A DNA stretch of 64,000 nt, taken from assembly GCF_000341225.1 (NCBI RefSeq), contig NZ_ANAC01000024.1:1-64000 (forward strand). The letters run 5' to 3'. Position 1 is the stretch's first letter; every line of letters starts with the position of its first letter. The notes beneath the pieces were generated by a model. The model saw only the letters and a list, made by a program, of their open reading frames with translations, was not told the origin of the DNA and ran no database searches. The translations under genes were made by a program, and so were the position numbers. Source of the stretch: Nocardiopsis alba DSM 43377. Lineage in GTDB: Bacteria; Actinomycetota; Actinomycetes; Streptosporangiales; Streptosporangiaceae. Below, piece by piece: positions 33,256 to 42,596 of the stretch.

Positions 33256-36066
33256 TCACTCGCGCGGTCGGATCAGCCCCGCGGGGCCGTTCCCCGGCTG
33301 TCCGGGGCCGCCGTTTTCGCCACCGTTGTCACCGCCGTCGTCCTCTTCCTCACAGGGCGGGGTCCAAGGCCAGTTTCCACAGTCATCGGGGTTGTCGGTC
33401 TCCCCGCCGTCCTCGCAACCGACCTCCCAGGGATCGCACTCCTCCGGCTCGTCGCTGGGCTCGTCGCTCGGCTCGTCGCTGGGCTCCTCGCTCACCTCTT
33501 CGCTGGGCTCGTCGCTGGGCTCGTCGCTGGGCTCCTCGCTCGGCGGCGGCGTGGGCAGGAAGCTCTGGTCCTCGCCGACCCACTGGGGCGGCGGGAACTG
33601 CTGGTGCTCCTGGCCGGCCATGGCGACCTCCATGTAGGCCTTCCAGACCATCGCGGAGGTGGTACCGCCGTAGACATCGCCGAAATCGGTGCCGAAGTCC
33701 AGCGGCTGGCCGCTGTGGCGGCTCAGCCCCACGGCCGTGGAGAGCTGGGGGGTGTACCCGGAGAACCAGGCCGAGACCGCGTCGGAGGAGGTACCGGTCT
33801 TACCGGCCACCGGCCGTCCGTCGTCGAGCGCGGCTCTGCTCGCACCACCGTTGAGCACGGCCTCCTGCATGGCGTAGGTGGCGTCGGCCGCGACCCCCTC
33901 GGGGAGGACCTCGGTCCCGGTCTCCAGCTCGGTCTTGTCGTCCGGTTCGAGGACCTTGCCGTCGGCCGTCTGGACCTCGGTGACCATGTGCGCCGGGAAG
34001 TGGCGCCCTTGAGCCGCGAAGGTCGCGTAGCTGCTGGCCATGTCGAGGGAGTTCACCTGGTGGGTGCCCAGGGCGACGAGCGGACCGACCGTGGAGGTGG
34101 TGCTCCGGGCCGGATCGACGCCCATCTCGATCGCGAGCTCGTCGACGCGGGTCTCGCCGACCTCGATCGCCAGTTCCACGAAGCTCGTGTTCACCGAGTC
34201 GGCGGTGGACTGGATGAGGTCGACCGGACCGTAGTCGACGTTGTTGGAGTTGTGCACCGGGCTGGCCAGTCCGGGGAACTCGCGCGCGTTGTCGCCGTCG
34301 AACTGGCTGCGCAGGCCGATGCCGTCCATCAGCGCGCGCGCCAGGACGTAGGGCTTGTAGGCCGAACCCGCCTGGGTCTGGTGGACCAGGGAGTTGTTGA
34401 TCACCGTGGCGACGTCGGGGCCGCCGTTGAAGGCGACGATCTCACCGGTGGAGGGGTCCACCGAGGTCAGGCTCCGCATGGTGTCGTCGGCGGCGGACTC
34501 GGGCAGGACGCTGAAGGCCTCCTCGGCCGCGTCCATCAGCTCCTTGTCCAGGGAGGTCTTGATGACCAGACCCTCGGTGGCGATCTTGGCGCCGGTCACG
34601 CCTTCCTCGGTGTAGCGCCGTTCGACCTCTTCGATCACGGCCTGACGGACGTAGCCCTGTTGGGGATCGGCCGCCTCCTCCGGGTTGTACTCCAGGGTCT
34701 CGGGGATCTCCAGGTTCTGGGCCTCGGACTCGGGAAGGCCGCGTTCGCCGCCGGTCTCCTCGTACATCTGGGCGAGCTGGTTCTGGACGTAGGGCCAGCG
34801 CTCGTTCTCCAGGTAGTTCTGGGTCCAGGGGCCGAGTTCGGTGCCCTCGAAGTTGCTGGGCATCTGGATGATGATGCCGAGGTAGGCGCCCTGGGCCTCG
34901 TCGAGCTCGCTCACGCTCTTGCCGAAGTACTCCTGGGAGGCCATCTCGATACCGGAGGCGCCGCGACCGAAGTAGATCGTGTTGAGGTAGGTCGTGAGAA
35001 TCTCATCGTGGGTGAGCTGCTGGTTCAGCTTGATCGCGATGAAGATCTCGCGGATCTTCCGGGTCAGGGGGGGCTGCCCGTCGAGGTCGCTGTAGTAGTT
35101 ACGGGCCATCTGCTGGGTGATGGTCGAACCGCCACCGTCCTCGCCTCGGCTGAGGATGGCGCGGCCGATACCGCGGATATTGATGCCCGGGTCCTCGTAG
35201 AAGGTGCGCTGCTCGGCGGCGAGCACACCGTTGACGACCTCCTCGGGGATGTCGTCGCGGGTGATGGAGACGCGCTTGACCTCACCGGTGGTGACGGCGA
35301 GTTCCTCCTCGCCCTCCTCGCCGGCCCAGTAGATCTGGGTGGCCGAGGCGGTCTTCTCCGCGTTCTCGGTCAGGTCCCTTTCATCGGGCGCCATCGCGTA
35401 GAGGATGACGAAGGCGGCCACGCCGCCGATGATCATCAGGCCGCAGAAGGCCAGCGCGGGTTTCCAGGCCTTGGACAGGAAGCGCTTGATCCAGGGGCGG
35501 TCGTCCGGTTCCTTGTCGCGGGGGCGTCGCCGTCCGCCGCCTCCACCGCCGGAGCCGCGTCCGCCTCTGCCGGAACCCCGGCCTCCTTCGGAGCGGGCAC
35601 CGTGCTCACGGTCGCGAGGGTCACGGGGCCCGGAACCGGCACGCCGGCGGCCTCCCGCCCGGGGGTCGTCGGGACGGCGGCGGGGGCGGTCGCCGTCCTC
35701 GGGGCGGCGCGGGCGCTGTCCGTCGGGACGGCGGCGCGGCCGGTCCCCGTCGTCGGGACGACGGCGCCGGCCTTCGGGGTCACGGGGCCGTTCGCCGTCG
35801 GCGCGGCGGCGTCCGCCCTCGGGGCGCGGGCGTCCTTCGGAGCGGGCGCCGGCCTCGGGAGGGCGGGCCCTGCGCCGGGGTTCGGCTTCGTCGTTCCCCC
35901 AGAAGCCGCCTTCGTCCTCGGGGTCGGGACGGCGACGCCCACCGGCACGTTCTTCCCGTGGCGGGCCGTCGGCCCTGCGCCTTCCGCCGTTACCGCGCGG
36001 ACCGTCGTCCGGGCCGTTGGCCCGGCGACGGCCGCCGTCGGCACTCCGTCGTCGTTCGGTACTCAC
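33256..36066 (-). CDS. ponA: bifunctional class A penicillin-binding protein
   Basis: 936 residues; makes and cross-links peptidoglycan. A long basic cytoplasmic N-terminus (about 200 residues of Arg/Gly/Asp/Pro repeats) precedes one membrane helix (FCGLMIIGGVAAFVILYAM). The glycosyltransferase-51 domain has EQRTFYEDPGINIRG, GGSTITQQMARNYY and TYLNTIYFGRG. The transpeptidase has SAYK (Ser568), a SVN motif and KTGT (Lys756). The C-terminus is an acidic PSDEPS-repeat tail with two Cys. It is the ponA1 orthologue by position. GTG 36066 start. Confidence 0.95.
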   Translation of the reverse strand: MSTERRRSADGGRRRANGPDDGPRGNGGRRRADGPPREERAGGRRRPDPEDEGGFWGNDEAEPRRRARPPEAGARSEGRPRPEGGRRRADGERPRDPEGRRRRPDDGDRPRRRPDGQRPRRPEDGDRPRRRPDDPRAGGRRRAGSGPRDPRDREHGARSEGGRGSGRGGRGSGGGGGGRRRPRDKEPDDRPWIKRFLSKAWKPALAFCGLMIIGGVAAFVILYAMAPDERDLTENAEKTASATQIYWAGEEGEEELAVTTGEVKRVSITRDDIPEEVVNGVLAAEQRTFYEDPGINIRGIGRAILSRGEDGGGSTITQQMARNYYSDLDGQPPLTRKIREIFIAIKLNQQLTHDEILTTYLNTIYFGRGASGIEMASQEYFGKSVSELDEAQGAYLGIIIQMPSNFEGTELGPWTQNYLENERWPYVQNQLAQMYEETGGERGLPESEAQNLEIPETLEYNPEEAADPQQGYVRQAVIEEVERRYTEEGVTGAKIATEGLVIKTSLDKELMDAAEEAFSVLPESAADDTMRSLTSVDPSTGEIVAFNGGPDVATVINNSLVHQTQAGSAYKPYVLARALMDGIGLRSQFDGDNAREFPGLASPVHNSNNVDYGPVDLIQSTADSVNTSFVELAIEVGETRVDELAIEMGVDPARSTTSTVGPLVALGTHQVNSLDMASSYATFAAQGRHFPAHMVTEVQTADGKVLEPDDKTELETGTEVLPEGVAADATYAMQEAVLNGGASRAALDDGRPVAGKTGTSSDAVSAWFSGYTPQLSTAVGLSRHSGQPLDFGTDFGDVYGGTTSAMVWKAYMEVAMAGQEHQQFPPPQWVGEDQSFLPTPPPSEEPSDEPSDEPSEEVSEEPSDEPSDEPSDEPEECDPWEVGCEDGGETDNPDDCGNWPWTPPCEEEDDGGDNGGENGGPGQPGNGPAGLIRPRE

Positions 36067-36928
36067 GTGGTCCTCGATTGCCTCTCACGGCCGGTCGGCC
36101 TGACGATTCCTTGGTGGAAACGGGGGACGGTCCCCCTGGGGGATCGGTGGTTCGCGACCTGTCGCGGTATACCGGCGAGGGTCCGGGCCGGTGTGGCCTG
36201 TCTCCACCGCTACGCCTGTCGTTCAAGGCTTGATAAAGAGACGCCCACTTGAGGTCGAAGGTTTTCAACAGGTCGCGAAGACGTTGGCCGCTACTTCCTC
36301 CTGGTCGTTGGCCTGCGGGTGCGTTTGCCCCTGTCATCGGCGCTTCGAGCCGACGTGAACGTCGCCGCGGCGGTGGCTTCGTTCCGGGTTCCTACCGGCC
36401 GCACACGCAAAGCAAAGGTCACGTTAGAGCGACCGAACGGTAGAGCACAACCCACGCGCGAGAGTATCGCGTGCTTTCACCGTGATCGTCACCTTGCACC
36501 GGAATACACACATCCCCGCTGCTCAGAGGTGGTGCGAACTTTCGCGGGCGCCGTTGTGATAGCGGACACTCCCGTTACCCGAGAGGGGGCGGGGCCTTCG
36601 GTGACCGGCGAGGTCGGGACCGGTGCCGCGCGCCGGCCGGGAGACCGCGGGGATTCTTACCCTCGTGTGAACATCACGTTTCCGCCGCACCCCGCCGGAG
36701 ACGGCTCACATGACAGGCAAAGATAGAGTCATAGCAGAACAAACCAGCCGGACATTCACAGTTCACCCCCCGTGGTCGACCACCATGAGGGGGAACAGAA
36801 CCGCCGTGTGCGCTGCTGACCACATACGGGATACGGACGCAGGACGACGAGCCCCGGACCGCTTCGGCGCGGGCCCGTCGCCATGCGCTGTGGAATCCAT
36901 GTTCACCAAGAAGAAGGAGCAAGGACCA
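36067..36928. other. 862-bp gap between ponA and ino1
   Basis: No supported gene. In Streptomyces and mycobacteria a PadR-type regulator commonly sits here; frames in this gap are low-complexity and lack winged-helix motifs. It should contain the ponA promoter (left) and the ino1 promoter (AT-rich around 36715-36765). Confidence 0.5.
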
Positions 36929-38005
36929 ATGGGTTCGGTACGTGTAGCCGTCGTGGGCGTCGGCAACTGTGCGGCGTCGCTCGTCCAGGGCGTGCACTAT
37001 TACAAGGACGCCGACCCGGAGTCCCGGGTGCCCGGTCTGATGCATGTCCGATTCGGCCCGTACCACGTGCGCGACATCGAGTTCGTCGCGGCCTTCGACG
37101 TGGACGCCAAGAAGGTCGGCCATGACCTGTCCGACGCCATCGTCGCGAGCGAGAACAACACCGTCAAGATCTGCGACGTCCCGCCGACCGGTGTGACCGT
37201 CATGCGGGGCCCGACCTACGACGGTCTGGGCCGGTACTACCGCGAGACCATCCAGGAGTCCTCCGAGGACGCCGTCGACGTGGTCGCCGCGCTCAAGGCC
37301 TCGAAGGCCGACGTCCTCGTCTCCTACCTCCCGGTGGGTTCCGAGGAGGCCGACAAGTTCTACGCCCAGTGCGCCATCGACGCGGGTGTCGCCTTCGTCA
37401 ACGCGCTCCCCGTCTTCATCGCCTCCGACCCCGAGTGGGCCGAGAAGTTCACCAAGGCCGGGGTGCCGATCATCGGCGACGACATCAAGTCGCAGATCGG
37501 CGCGACCATCACCCACCGTGTGCTGTCCAAGCTGTTCGAGGACCGCGGCGTCGTCGTCGACCGCACCTACCAGCTCAACTTCGGCGGCAACATGGACTTC
37601 AAGAACATGTTGGAGCGCGAGCGCCTGGAGTCCAAGAAGATCTCCAAGACCCAGTCGGTCACCTCGCAGATCCCGCACGAGCTCAACGCCGGTTCCGTGC
37701 ACATCGGCCCCTCGGACCACGTGCCGTGGCTGGACGACCGCAAGTGGGCCTACATCCGTCTGGAGGGTCGCGCCTTCGGCGACGTCCCGCTGAACCTGGA
37801 GTACAAGCTGGAGGTCTGGGACTCCCCGAACTCCGCGGGCATCATCATCGACGCGGTCCGCGCCGCGAAGATCGCCAAGGACCGCGGTATCGGCGGACCG
37901 ATCCTGGCCCCCTCCTCCTACTTCATGAAGTCGCCGCCCGAGCAGTACAGCGACGCCGAGGCGCACGACCGTGTCGAGCGCTTCATCGAGGGCGAGAACG
38001 TCTGA
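36929..38005 (+). CDS. ino1: inositol-3-phosphate synthase
   Basis: 358 residues, NAD-dependent conversion of glucose-6-phosphate to inositol-3-phosphate, the first step to phosphatidylinositol, PIMs and mycothiol in actinobacteria. Begins with the NAD motif [17 protein letters not shown]. Internal blocks [29 protein letters not shown], and [17 protein letters not shown] fit the actinobacterial type. AAGGAGCAAGGACC precedes ATG 36929; the longer frame is not conserved. Followed by a terminator. Confidence 0.95.
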   Translation: MGSVRVAVVGVGNCAASLVQGVHYYKDADPESRVPGLMHVRFGPYHVRDIEFVAAFDVDAKKVGHDLSDAIVASENNTVKICDVPPTGVTVMRGPTYDGLGRYYRETIQESSEDAVDVVAALKASKADVLVSYLPVGSEEADKFYAQCAIDAGVAFVNALPVFIASDPEWAEKFTKAGVPIIGDDIKSQIGATITHRVLSKLFEDRGVVVDRTYQLNFGGNMDFKNMLERERLESKKISKTQSVTSQIPHELNAGSVHIGPSDHVPWLDDRKWAYIRLEGRAFGDVPLNLEYKLEVWDSPNSAGIIIDAVRAAKIAKDRGIGGPILAPSSYFMKSPPEQYSDAEAHDRVERFIEGENV

Positions 38006-38010
38006 TCCTC

Positions 38011-38038
38011 CGCCCGGGGCCGTCTCCGGCCCCGGGCG
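38011..38038 (+). terminator. terminator of ino1
   Basis: 12-bp stem CGCCCGGGGCCG/CGGCCCCGGGCG, loop TCTC. Confidence 0.8.
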
Positions 38039-38065
38039 TTCCTCATCCGGCGCACGCTCTACCCT

Positions 38066-39364
38066 GTGTCGGTGTCCTTCTTCGGTGATCTGCGCGAGGT
38101 CCTGCGGGGCCCACGTTTCCGCCGGTTGTTCGGTACCCGGTTGGTCTCGCAGTTCTCCGACGGGATCTACCAGGCCGGTCTGGCCGGTTTCGTCTTCTTC
38201 AACCCCGAGCAGCACACCGGCGCGGGCGAGGTCGCCATGGCGTTCGCCGTGCTGCTCCTCCCCTTCTCCGTGGTCGCCCCGTTCGCCGGGGTACTCATCG
38301 ACCGCATGCCGAGGCGTCAGGTCCTCTTCCTGTCCTCGCTGATCAAAGCGGCCCTGGCCACGGTGACCGCGCTCCTGATCGCCCACGGCGAGGGACCCGC
38401 GTTCTTCATCGCCGCGCTCCTGGTGTTGAGCGTCAATCGTTTCCTGCTCTCCGGGCTCTCCGCCGGCCTGCCCTACGTGGTCCCGCGCGACCGGTTGATG
38501 ATGGCCAACGCCGTCACCCCCACCTGCGGCACCGTCGCCAGTTCCCTGGGCACCGGGGTCGGGTTGGCCATCGGGATGATCGGCGGGGAACGGGCCCTGG
38601 GCACCGGGATGATCCTGTTCGTCGCCGCGTTGGGCTTCGTCGGGGCCGCCCTGGTCTCGCTCACCCTGCGCTATGGGGAACTGGGTCCGCACCTGGACGA
38701 GGAGCCGGAGGAGGTCCGTGCCGCCCTGCGCAACGTGGTGGTCGGTATGACCTCGGGGGTCCGGCACGTCTGGGAGCGGGTGCCCGCCCGGGTCGGGCTG
38801 CTCACCATCGGCGGCCACCGGGTCCTGTTCGGGATCTCCACCCTGATCACACTGCTGCTGTACAACAACACCTTCACCGGTGGCGGGGTCGCCGGGATGG
38901 CCGGTTTCTCCGTGGCGGCCGGACTGCTCGCCCTCGGGTTCTTCCTCGGGGCCGTGGCCACCCCGTCGGCGACCTCACGGATCGGGGAGAACGCCTGGAT
39001 CGCCTCCCTGCTCTTCGCCGCCGGGACGGCACTGCTGGTGTTCGGGCTGCCCTTCTCCCCCGCCCTGTTCCCGGTGGCCGCCTTCGTCCTGGGGTTCGTG
39101 TCCCAGGGGGTGAAGGTCACCGTCGACACCCTGGTGCAGCGCCACGTCGACGACGCCTTCCGAGGCCGGGTCTTCTCCGTCTACGACGTCCTGTTCAACG
39201 CGACCTTCGTCCTGGGCGCGGCGCTGGCCGCCGCTCTGATCCCCCCGTCGGGGACCAGTGCTCCCGTGGTCGCGGCGATGGTGATCGCCTTCCTGTCGAT
39301 GGGCGCGGCCTGGACGGTACGCGCCCGCCGCGAGAACCGCCACGAGGTGACCCGGATCCCCTGA
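38066..39364 (+). CDS. MFS transporter
   Basis: A 432-residue permease with about 10-12 membrane helices. The helix-2/3 motif GVLIDRMPRRQVLFLS is the MFS-A signature with a DRxxRR-type loop; the C-terminal half contains VTVDTLVQRHVDDAFRGRVF. GTG 38066; a GTG two codons later would follow a TACCCT -10 by seven bases, consistent with leaderless mRNA. Substrate unknown. Its TGA and the stop of the convergent GNAT gene share the palindrome TGATCA. Confidence 0.83.
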   Translation: MSVSFFGDLREVLRGPRFRRLFGTRLVSQFSDGIYQAGLAGFVFFNPEQHTGAGEVAMAFAVLLLPFSVVAPFAGVLIDRMPRRQVLFLSSLIKAALATVTALLIAHGEGPAFFIAALLVLSVNRFLLSGLSAGLPYVVPRDRLMMANAVTPTCGTVASSLGTGVGLAIGMIGGERALGTGMILFVAALGFVGAALVSLTLRYGELGPHLDEEPEEVRAALRNVVVGMTSGVRHVWERVPARVGLLTIGGHRVLFGISTLITLLLYNNTFTGGGVAGMAGFSVAAGLLALGFFLGAVATPSATSRIGENAWIASLLFAAGTALLVFGLPFSPALFPVAAFVLGFVSQGVKVTVDTLVQRHVDDAFRGRVFSVYDVLFNATFVLGAALAAALIPPSGTSAPVVAAMVIAFLSMGAAWTVRARRENRHEVTRIP

Positions 39365-39880
39365 TCAGGGCTCGGTCGTCTCCCGGTACAGCCGCAGGCC
39401 TCGTGCCCGGTAGTTGGCCAGGGCGTGCTCCCCGTCGAGGGAGCACGTGTGCAACCACACCCGGCGGGTCGCCTCGTGACCGGCCGGCCGCTCCCCCATC
39501 GACCAGGCGCGTCGCAGCGCCTCGGTGAGCATGTGGCCGCCGAGGCCGCGTCCGAGGAACCCGGGCAGGAGACCGAAGTAGACGATCTCGACGTCCCCGG
39601 CGTCCTGCCCCTCCAGCTCGACGTAGCCCGCCGGGGTCCCCCGTTCGTACAGGACCCAGGTCTCCACACGGAGATCCTCCGTCCGGGCACGCCACTCGTC
39701 GATCCCCCAGGAGCCGCGATCCACCCATTGGTAGTCGCGGCCGACCTCGGAGTAGAGGAAACGGGAGAGCTCGGCGGAGGGGAGCTCCGCGTGGACGAGG
39801 GCGACGTGACCCCCCGGATCGCGCCCCGGACGCAACTCGTCGGGGTCGGTGGTCTCCAGATACCAGATGGTGGTGCTCAC
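39365..39880 (-). CDS. GNAT-family N-acetyltransferase
   Basis: 171 residues. GNAT motifs: TWVLYERGTPAGYVELEGQD, then the acetyl-CoA loop IVYFGLLPGFLGRGLGGHML, then CSLDGEHALANYRARGL. The start is GTG 39880, where GGGAG lies about 12 bases upstream. No hint of the acceptor substrate. It is divergent from a methyltransferase gene and convergent with the MFS gene with no intergenic bases. Confidence 0.82.
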   Translation of the reverse strand: MSTTIWYLETTDPDELRPGRDPGGHVALVHAELPSAELSRFLYSEVGRDYQWVDRGSWGIDEWRARTEDLRVETWVLYERGTPAGYVELEGQDAGDVEIVYFGLLPGFLGRGLGGHMLTEALRRAWSMGERPAGHEATRRVWLHTCSLDGEHALANYRARGLRLYRETTEP

Positions 39881-40037
39881 CGGGGTATTCTCCCGATCCC
39901 CGCGTGATCGGCCGAGACCGGGGTCGACGGGGAGACCCCCGCCATGGGTCGACATATCGCCCCATCGTTCGGTGACCGGAGCGTCACCTGATGTAGTGTC
40001 CCCCGGGAGAACCCATCCACGAGCGGGAACGGTGGCC

Positions 40038-40763
40038 ATGACCGGTGACCACGGACTCGGCGCCCCTTCGAGCTCCTTCGGGGAACGCGGGGTCGCCAAG
40101 CGGATCGAGACGGTGCGCCGACAACTCCCCGTCCGCGGCGATCGACTGCTCGACGTCGGCTGCGGAGACGGCACCTACACCGTCGAACTCGCCGGAGGAT
40201 ACGTGCGGGTCGACGCGGTGGACGTCGAACCCGGACGGTTGGAGTCCTTCTCCGACCGCATCGCCGGAACCGAACTGGAGGACCGGGTCGGCGTGCACAA
40301 GATGTCCGTGGACTCCCTGGCCTTCGACGCCAACACCTTCGACCGGGTCACCGCCTTCGAGGTCGTGGAACACCTCGACCACCTGGAGGAGGGACTCTCC
40401 GAGATCCGCCGGGTGCTCAAACCGGGAGGCGCCCTCTCCCTCACCACCCCCAACCGCTGGTTCCCCTTCGAGACCCACGGGGTGCTGTGGGGCGCGCGGC
40501 GCCGTTCGGCCCTGACCGCGCCCTTCCTGCCCTGGGTGCGCCCCCTGCACGACAGGATGTCGGACGCCCGCGCCTTCACCACGCAGGAGATGGGCGGGCT
40601 GTTGCGCGGCGCGGGCCTTCGCGTACGCGCCATCGACTATCTGATGCCGCCCTTCGACCGCCGCCCCCGTGCCCTCCAGCACGTGGCGGACGGGCTGGAG
40701 GGCACCCCGCTCCGGGTCTTCGGCATGGCCATGGCCGTCACCGCGGTCAAACCCGGGCTGTAG
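40038..40763 (+). CDS. class I SAM-dependent methyltransferase
   Basis: 241 residues with the SAM motif LLDVGCGDGTYTVELAGGYV (about 37-56), VDAVDVEPGRLE, and the motif IV-like VTAFEVVEHLDHLEEGLSEI; then GGALSLTTPNRWFPFE. Methyltransferase type 11/UbiE-like. The C-terminal part (HDRMSDARAFTTQEMGGLLR) may select the substrate. No adjacent pathway indicates its role. Confidence 0.8.
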   Translation: MTGDHGLGAPSSSFGERGVAKRIETVRRQLPVRGDRLLDVGCGDGTYTVELAGGYVRVDAVDVEPGRLESFSDRIAGTELEDRVGVHKMSVDSLAFDANTFDRVTAFEVVEHLDHLEEGLSEIRRVLKPGGALSLTTPNRWFPFETHGVLWGARRRSALTAPFLPWVRPLHDRMSDARAFTTQEMGGLLRGAGLRVRAIDYLMPPFDRRPRALQHVADGLEGTPLRVFGMAMAVTAVKPGL

Positions 40764-40772
40764 TGAGGGGGG

Positions 40773-42209
40773 CTAACGCTCCAGGTGGTCGGCGGCCCAG
40801 GAGCGCAGCTCGCGTTCGGCCGTCTCCTTCTCCATCGGACCGTGTTCCAGGCGCAGTTCGAGAAGGAAGCGGTAGGCCTTGCCGACCAGGGGGCCGGGGC
40901 CGACGCCGAGGATCTCCTGGATCTCGTTGCCGTCGAGGTCGGGACGGATACGGTCCAGTTCCTCCTGTTCGGCGAGGGTCTCGATGCGACGTTCGATGTC
41001 GTCGTAGGAGCGGGCGAGGGCCGCCGCCTTGCGCCGGTTGCGAGTGGTGCAGTCGGCGCGGGTGAGGATGTGCAGCCGCTCCAGCTGGTCTCCGGCGTCA
41101 CGGGCGTAGCGGCGCACCGCGGAGTCGGTCCACTCCCCCTTGCCGTAGCCGTGGAACCTCAAGTGCAGGGCGACCAGGTGGCCCACCTGACCGACGACGT
41201 CCTTGGGGAAGCGCAGCGCGGTGAGCCGCTTACGGCTCATGGAGGCGCCGACCACCTCGTGGTGGTGGAAGGTCACCCGGTTGCCGCCTTCGAAGGCGCG
41301 GGTCTTGGGTTTGCCGATGTCGTGCAGGAGCGCGGCCAGACGCAGCACCAGGTCGGGCTCGTGTCCGCGCGAACGCTCCAGATCGATGGCCTGGTCGAGA
41401 ACGGTGAGCGAATGCTCGTAGACGTCCTTGTGCCGGTGGTGCTCGTCGATCTCCAACCGCATCTTGGGGATCTCCGGGAGGACGTGCTCGGCGATGCCGA
41501 GGTCCACCATGAGTTCGATGCCCCGGCGCGGGTTCGGGCTGAGCAGGAGCTTGGTGAGCTCGTCGCGGACACGCTCGGCCGAGACGATGGTGAGCCGGTC
41601 GGCCATGTCGCGCGCGGCCTCGGCCACCTCGGGGGCGAGCGTGAAGTCGAGCTGGGCGGCGAAACGGACCGCGCGCATGATGCGCAGCGGGTCGTCGCTG
41701 AAGGAGTCCTCCGGCCTTCCGGGGGTGCGCAGCACCTTGGCGCGCAGATCGGCCAGACCCCCGAAGGGGTCGACGAACTCTCCGCTCGGCAACCGGACCG
41801 CCATCGCGTTCACGGTGAAGTCCCGGCGCAGCAGGTCGTCGCGGATGTCGGTGCCGTAGGACACCTCGGGCTTGCGCGACTTGGGCGAGTAGGCCTCGCT
41901 GCGATAGGTGGTGATCTCCAACTGGTCGCCGCGCTTGCGCAGACCGACGGTGCCGAACTCGATGCCGACCGTCCACACCGAGTCGGCCCAGCCGTCGACC
42001 AGTTCGAGGATGCGCTGGGGGACGGCGTCGGTGGTGAGGTCGATGTCGTTGGAGGCGCGGCCGAGCAGAGCGTCACGGACCGGACCGCCGACGAGGGCGA
42101 GCTGTTGGTCGTGCGCGGCGAACCGGTCGCCGAGTTCCTCTGAGACCGTACGCATCGAGTCGATCAGCGCGGTGATCGCGGCGCGCTGCTCACCGGTCGG
42201 CTCGTCCAC
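40773..42209 (-). CDS. cca: CCA tRNA nucleotidyltransferase
   Basis: 478 residues; adds or repairs the 3'-CCA of tRNAs. The nucleotidyltransferase core is LVGGPVRDALLGR with NDIDLTTDA (catalytic Asp pair). The HD phosphohydrolase-like domain has LLHDIGKPKTRAFE. Start GTG 42209 with GGAAGGAG about 8 bases before; the larger upstream frame has no RBS. Conserved in this position left of murJ in actinobacteria. Confidence 0.94.
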   Translation of the reverse strand: MDEPTGEQRAAITALIDSMRTVSEELGDRFAAHDQQLALVGGPVRDALLGRASNDIDLTTDAVPQRILELVDGWADSVWTVGIEFGTVGLRKRGDQLEITTYRSEAYSPKSRKPEVSYGTDIRDDLLRRDFTVNAMAVRLPSGEFVDPFGGLADLRAKVLRTPGRPEDSFSDDPLRIMRAVRFAAQLDFTLAPEVAEAARDMADRLTIVSAERVRDELTKLLLSPNPRRGIELMVDLGIAEHVLPEIPKMRLEIDEHHRHKDVYEHSLTVLDQAIDLERSRGHEPDLVLRLAALLHDIGKPKTRAFEGGNRVTFHHHEVVGASMSRKRLTALRFPKDVVGQVGHLVALHLRFHGYGKGEWTDSAVRRYARDAGDQLERLHILTRADCTTRNRRKAAALARSYDDIERRIETLAEQEELDRIRPDLDGNEIQEILGVGPGPLVGKAYRFLLELRLEHGPMEKETAERELRSWAADHLER

Positions 42210-42596
42210 GACCGAGCTCCTTCCGATGCGCTCGTCACGTGCGGTGTCGTTACTCGAAAACTCTGTGTTCGGCACACAACGCAGATTAAGTGGCCGCGCG
42301 GGCAAACCGCGAATCGTCTCCGACCTTCGGCGGAGGGTGTGGAGACCCTGGCGTGGACCCCGTGGCGGATGAAAGGCTGGCCTCACCACACGCCAGGGCG
42401 AGGGCCGCGCCAGGACCGGGGTTCGGGGAACGCGGTATCTTCGGGTGCAGTGGTGGCTTGTCACGGTCAGCCCGAGGCCACCTGCCCCGCTTCCGCCGAG
42501 CGCGCCGTGCGGGCACCCCGCTCCGTCCCCGCCCTGTCACATCCACATCCCCGGCGGGATGGACATCTGGCCCCGAATCAGGAAACCGGTCAAGCG
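42210..42596. other. divergent region between cca and DUF6049 gene
   Basis: 387 bp. It contains a TAATCT element that could be a cca promoter and TATCTT near 42434 that could serve the plus strand. A frame runs across it into the DUF6049 gene, but its residues look non-coding (Arg/Pro-rich). Confidence 0.35.

Noticed and set aside
33169-36252. 1027-codon open frame on the plus strand opposite the PBP gene
   Set aside because: It is antisense to ponA, which has complete GT51 and transpeptidase motifs. In GC-rich DNA the antisense frame stays open by chance, and its residues (Asp/Gly/Val/His/Leu-rich) match no family.
36319-36726. 135-codon frame before ino1
   Set aside because: No RBS or family signal; low-complexity; lies where the ino1 promoter must be.
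42339-42596. Longer N-terminus for the DUF6049 protein
   Set aside because: The extra residues are Arg/Pro/His-rich; the signal peptide begins only at about 42597, where an RBS-like AGGAAA is present.
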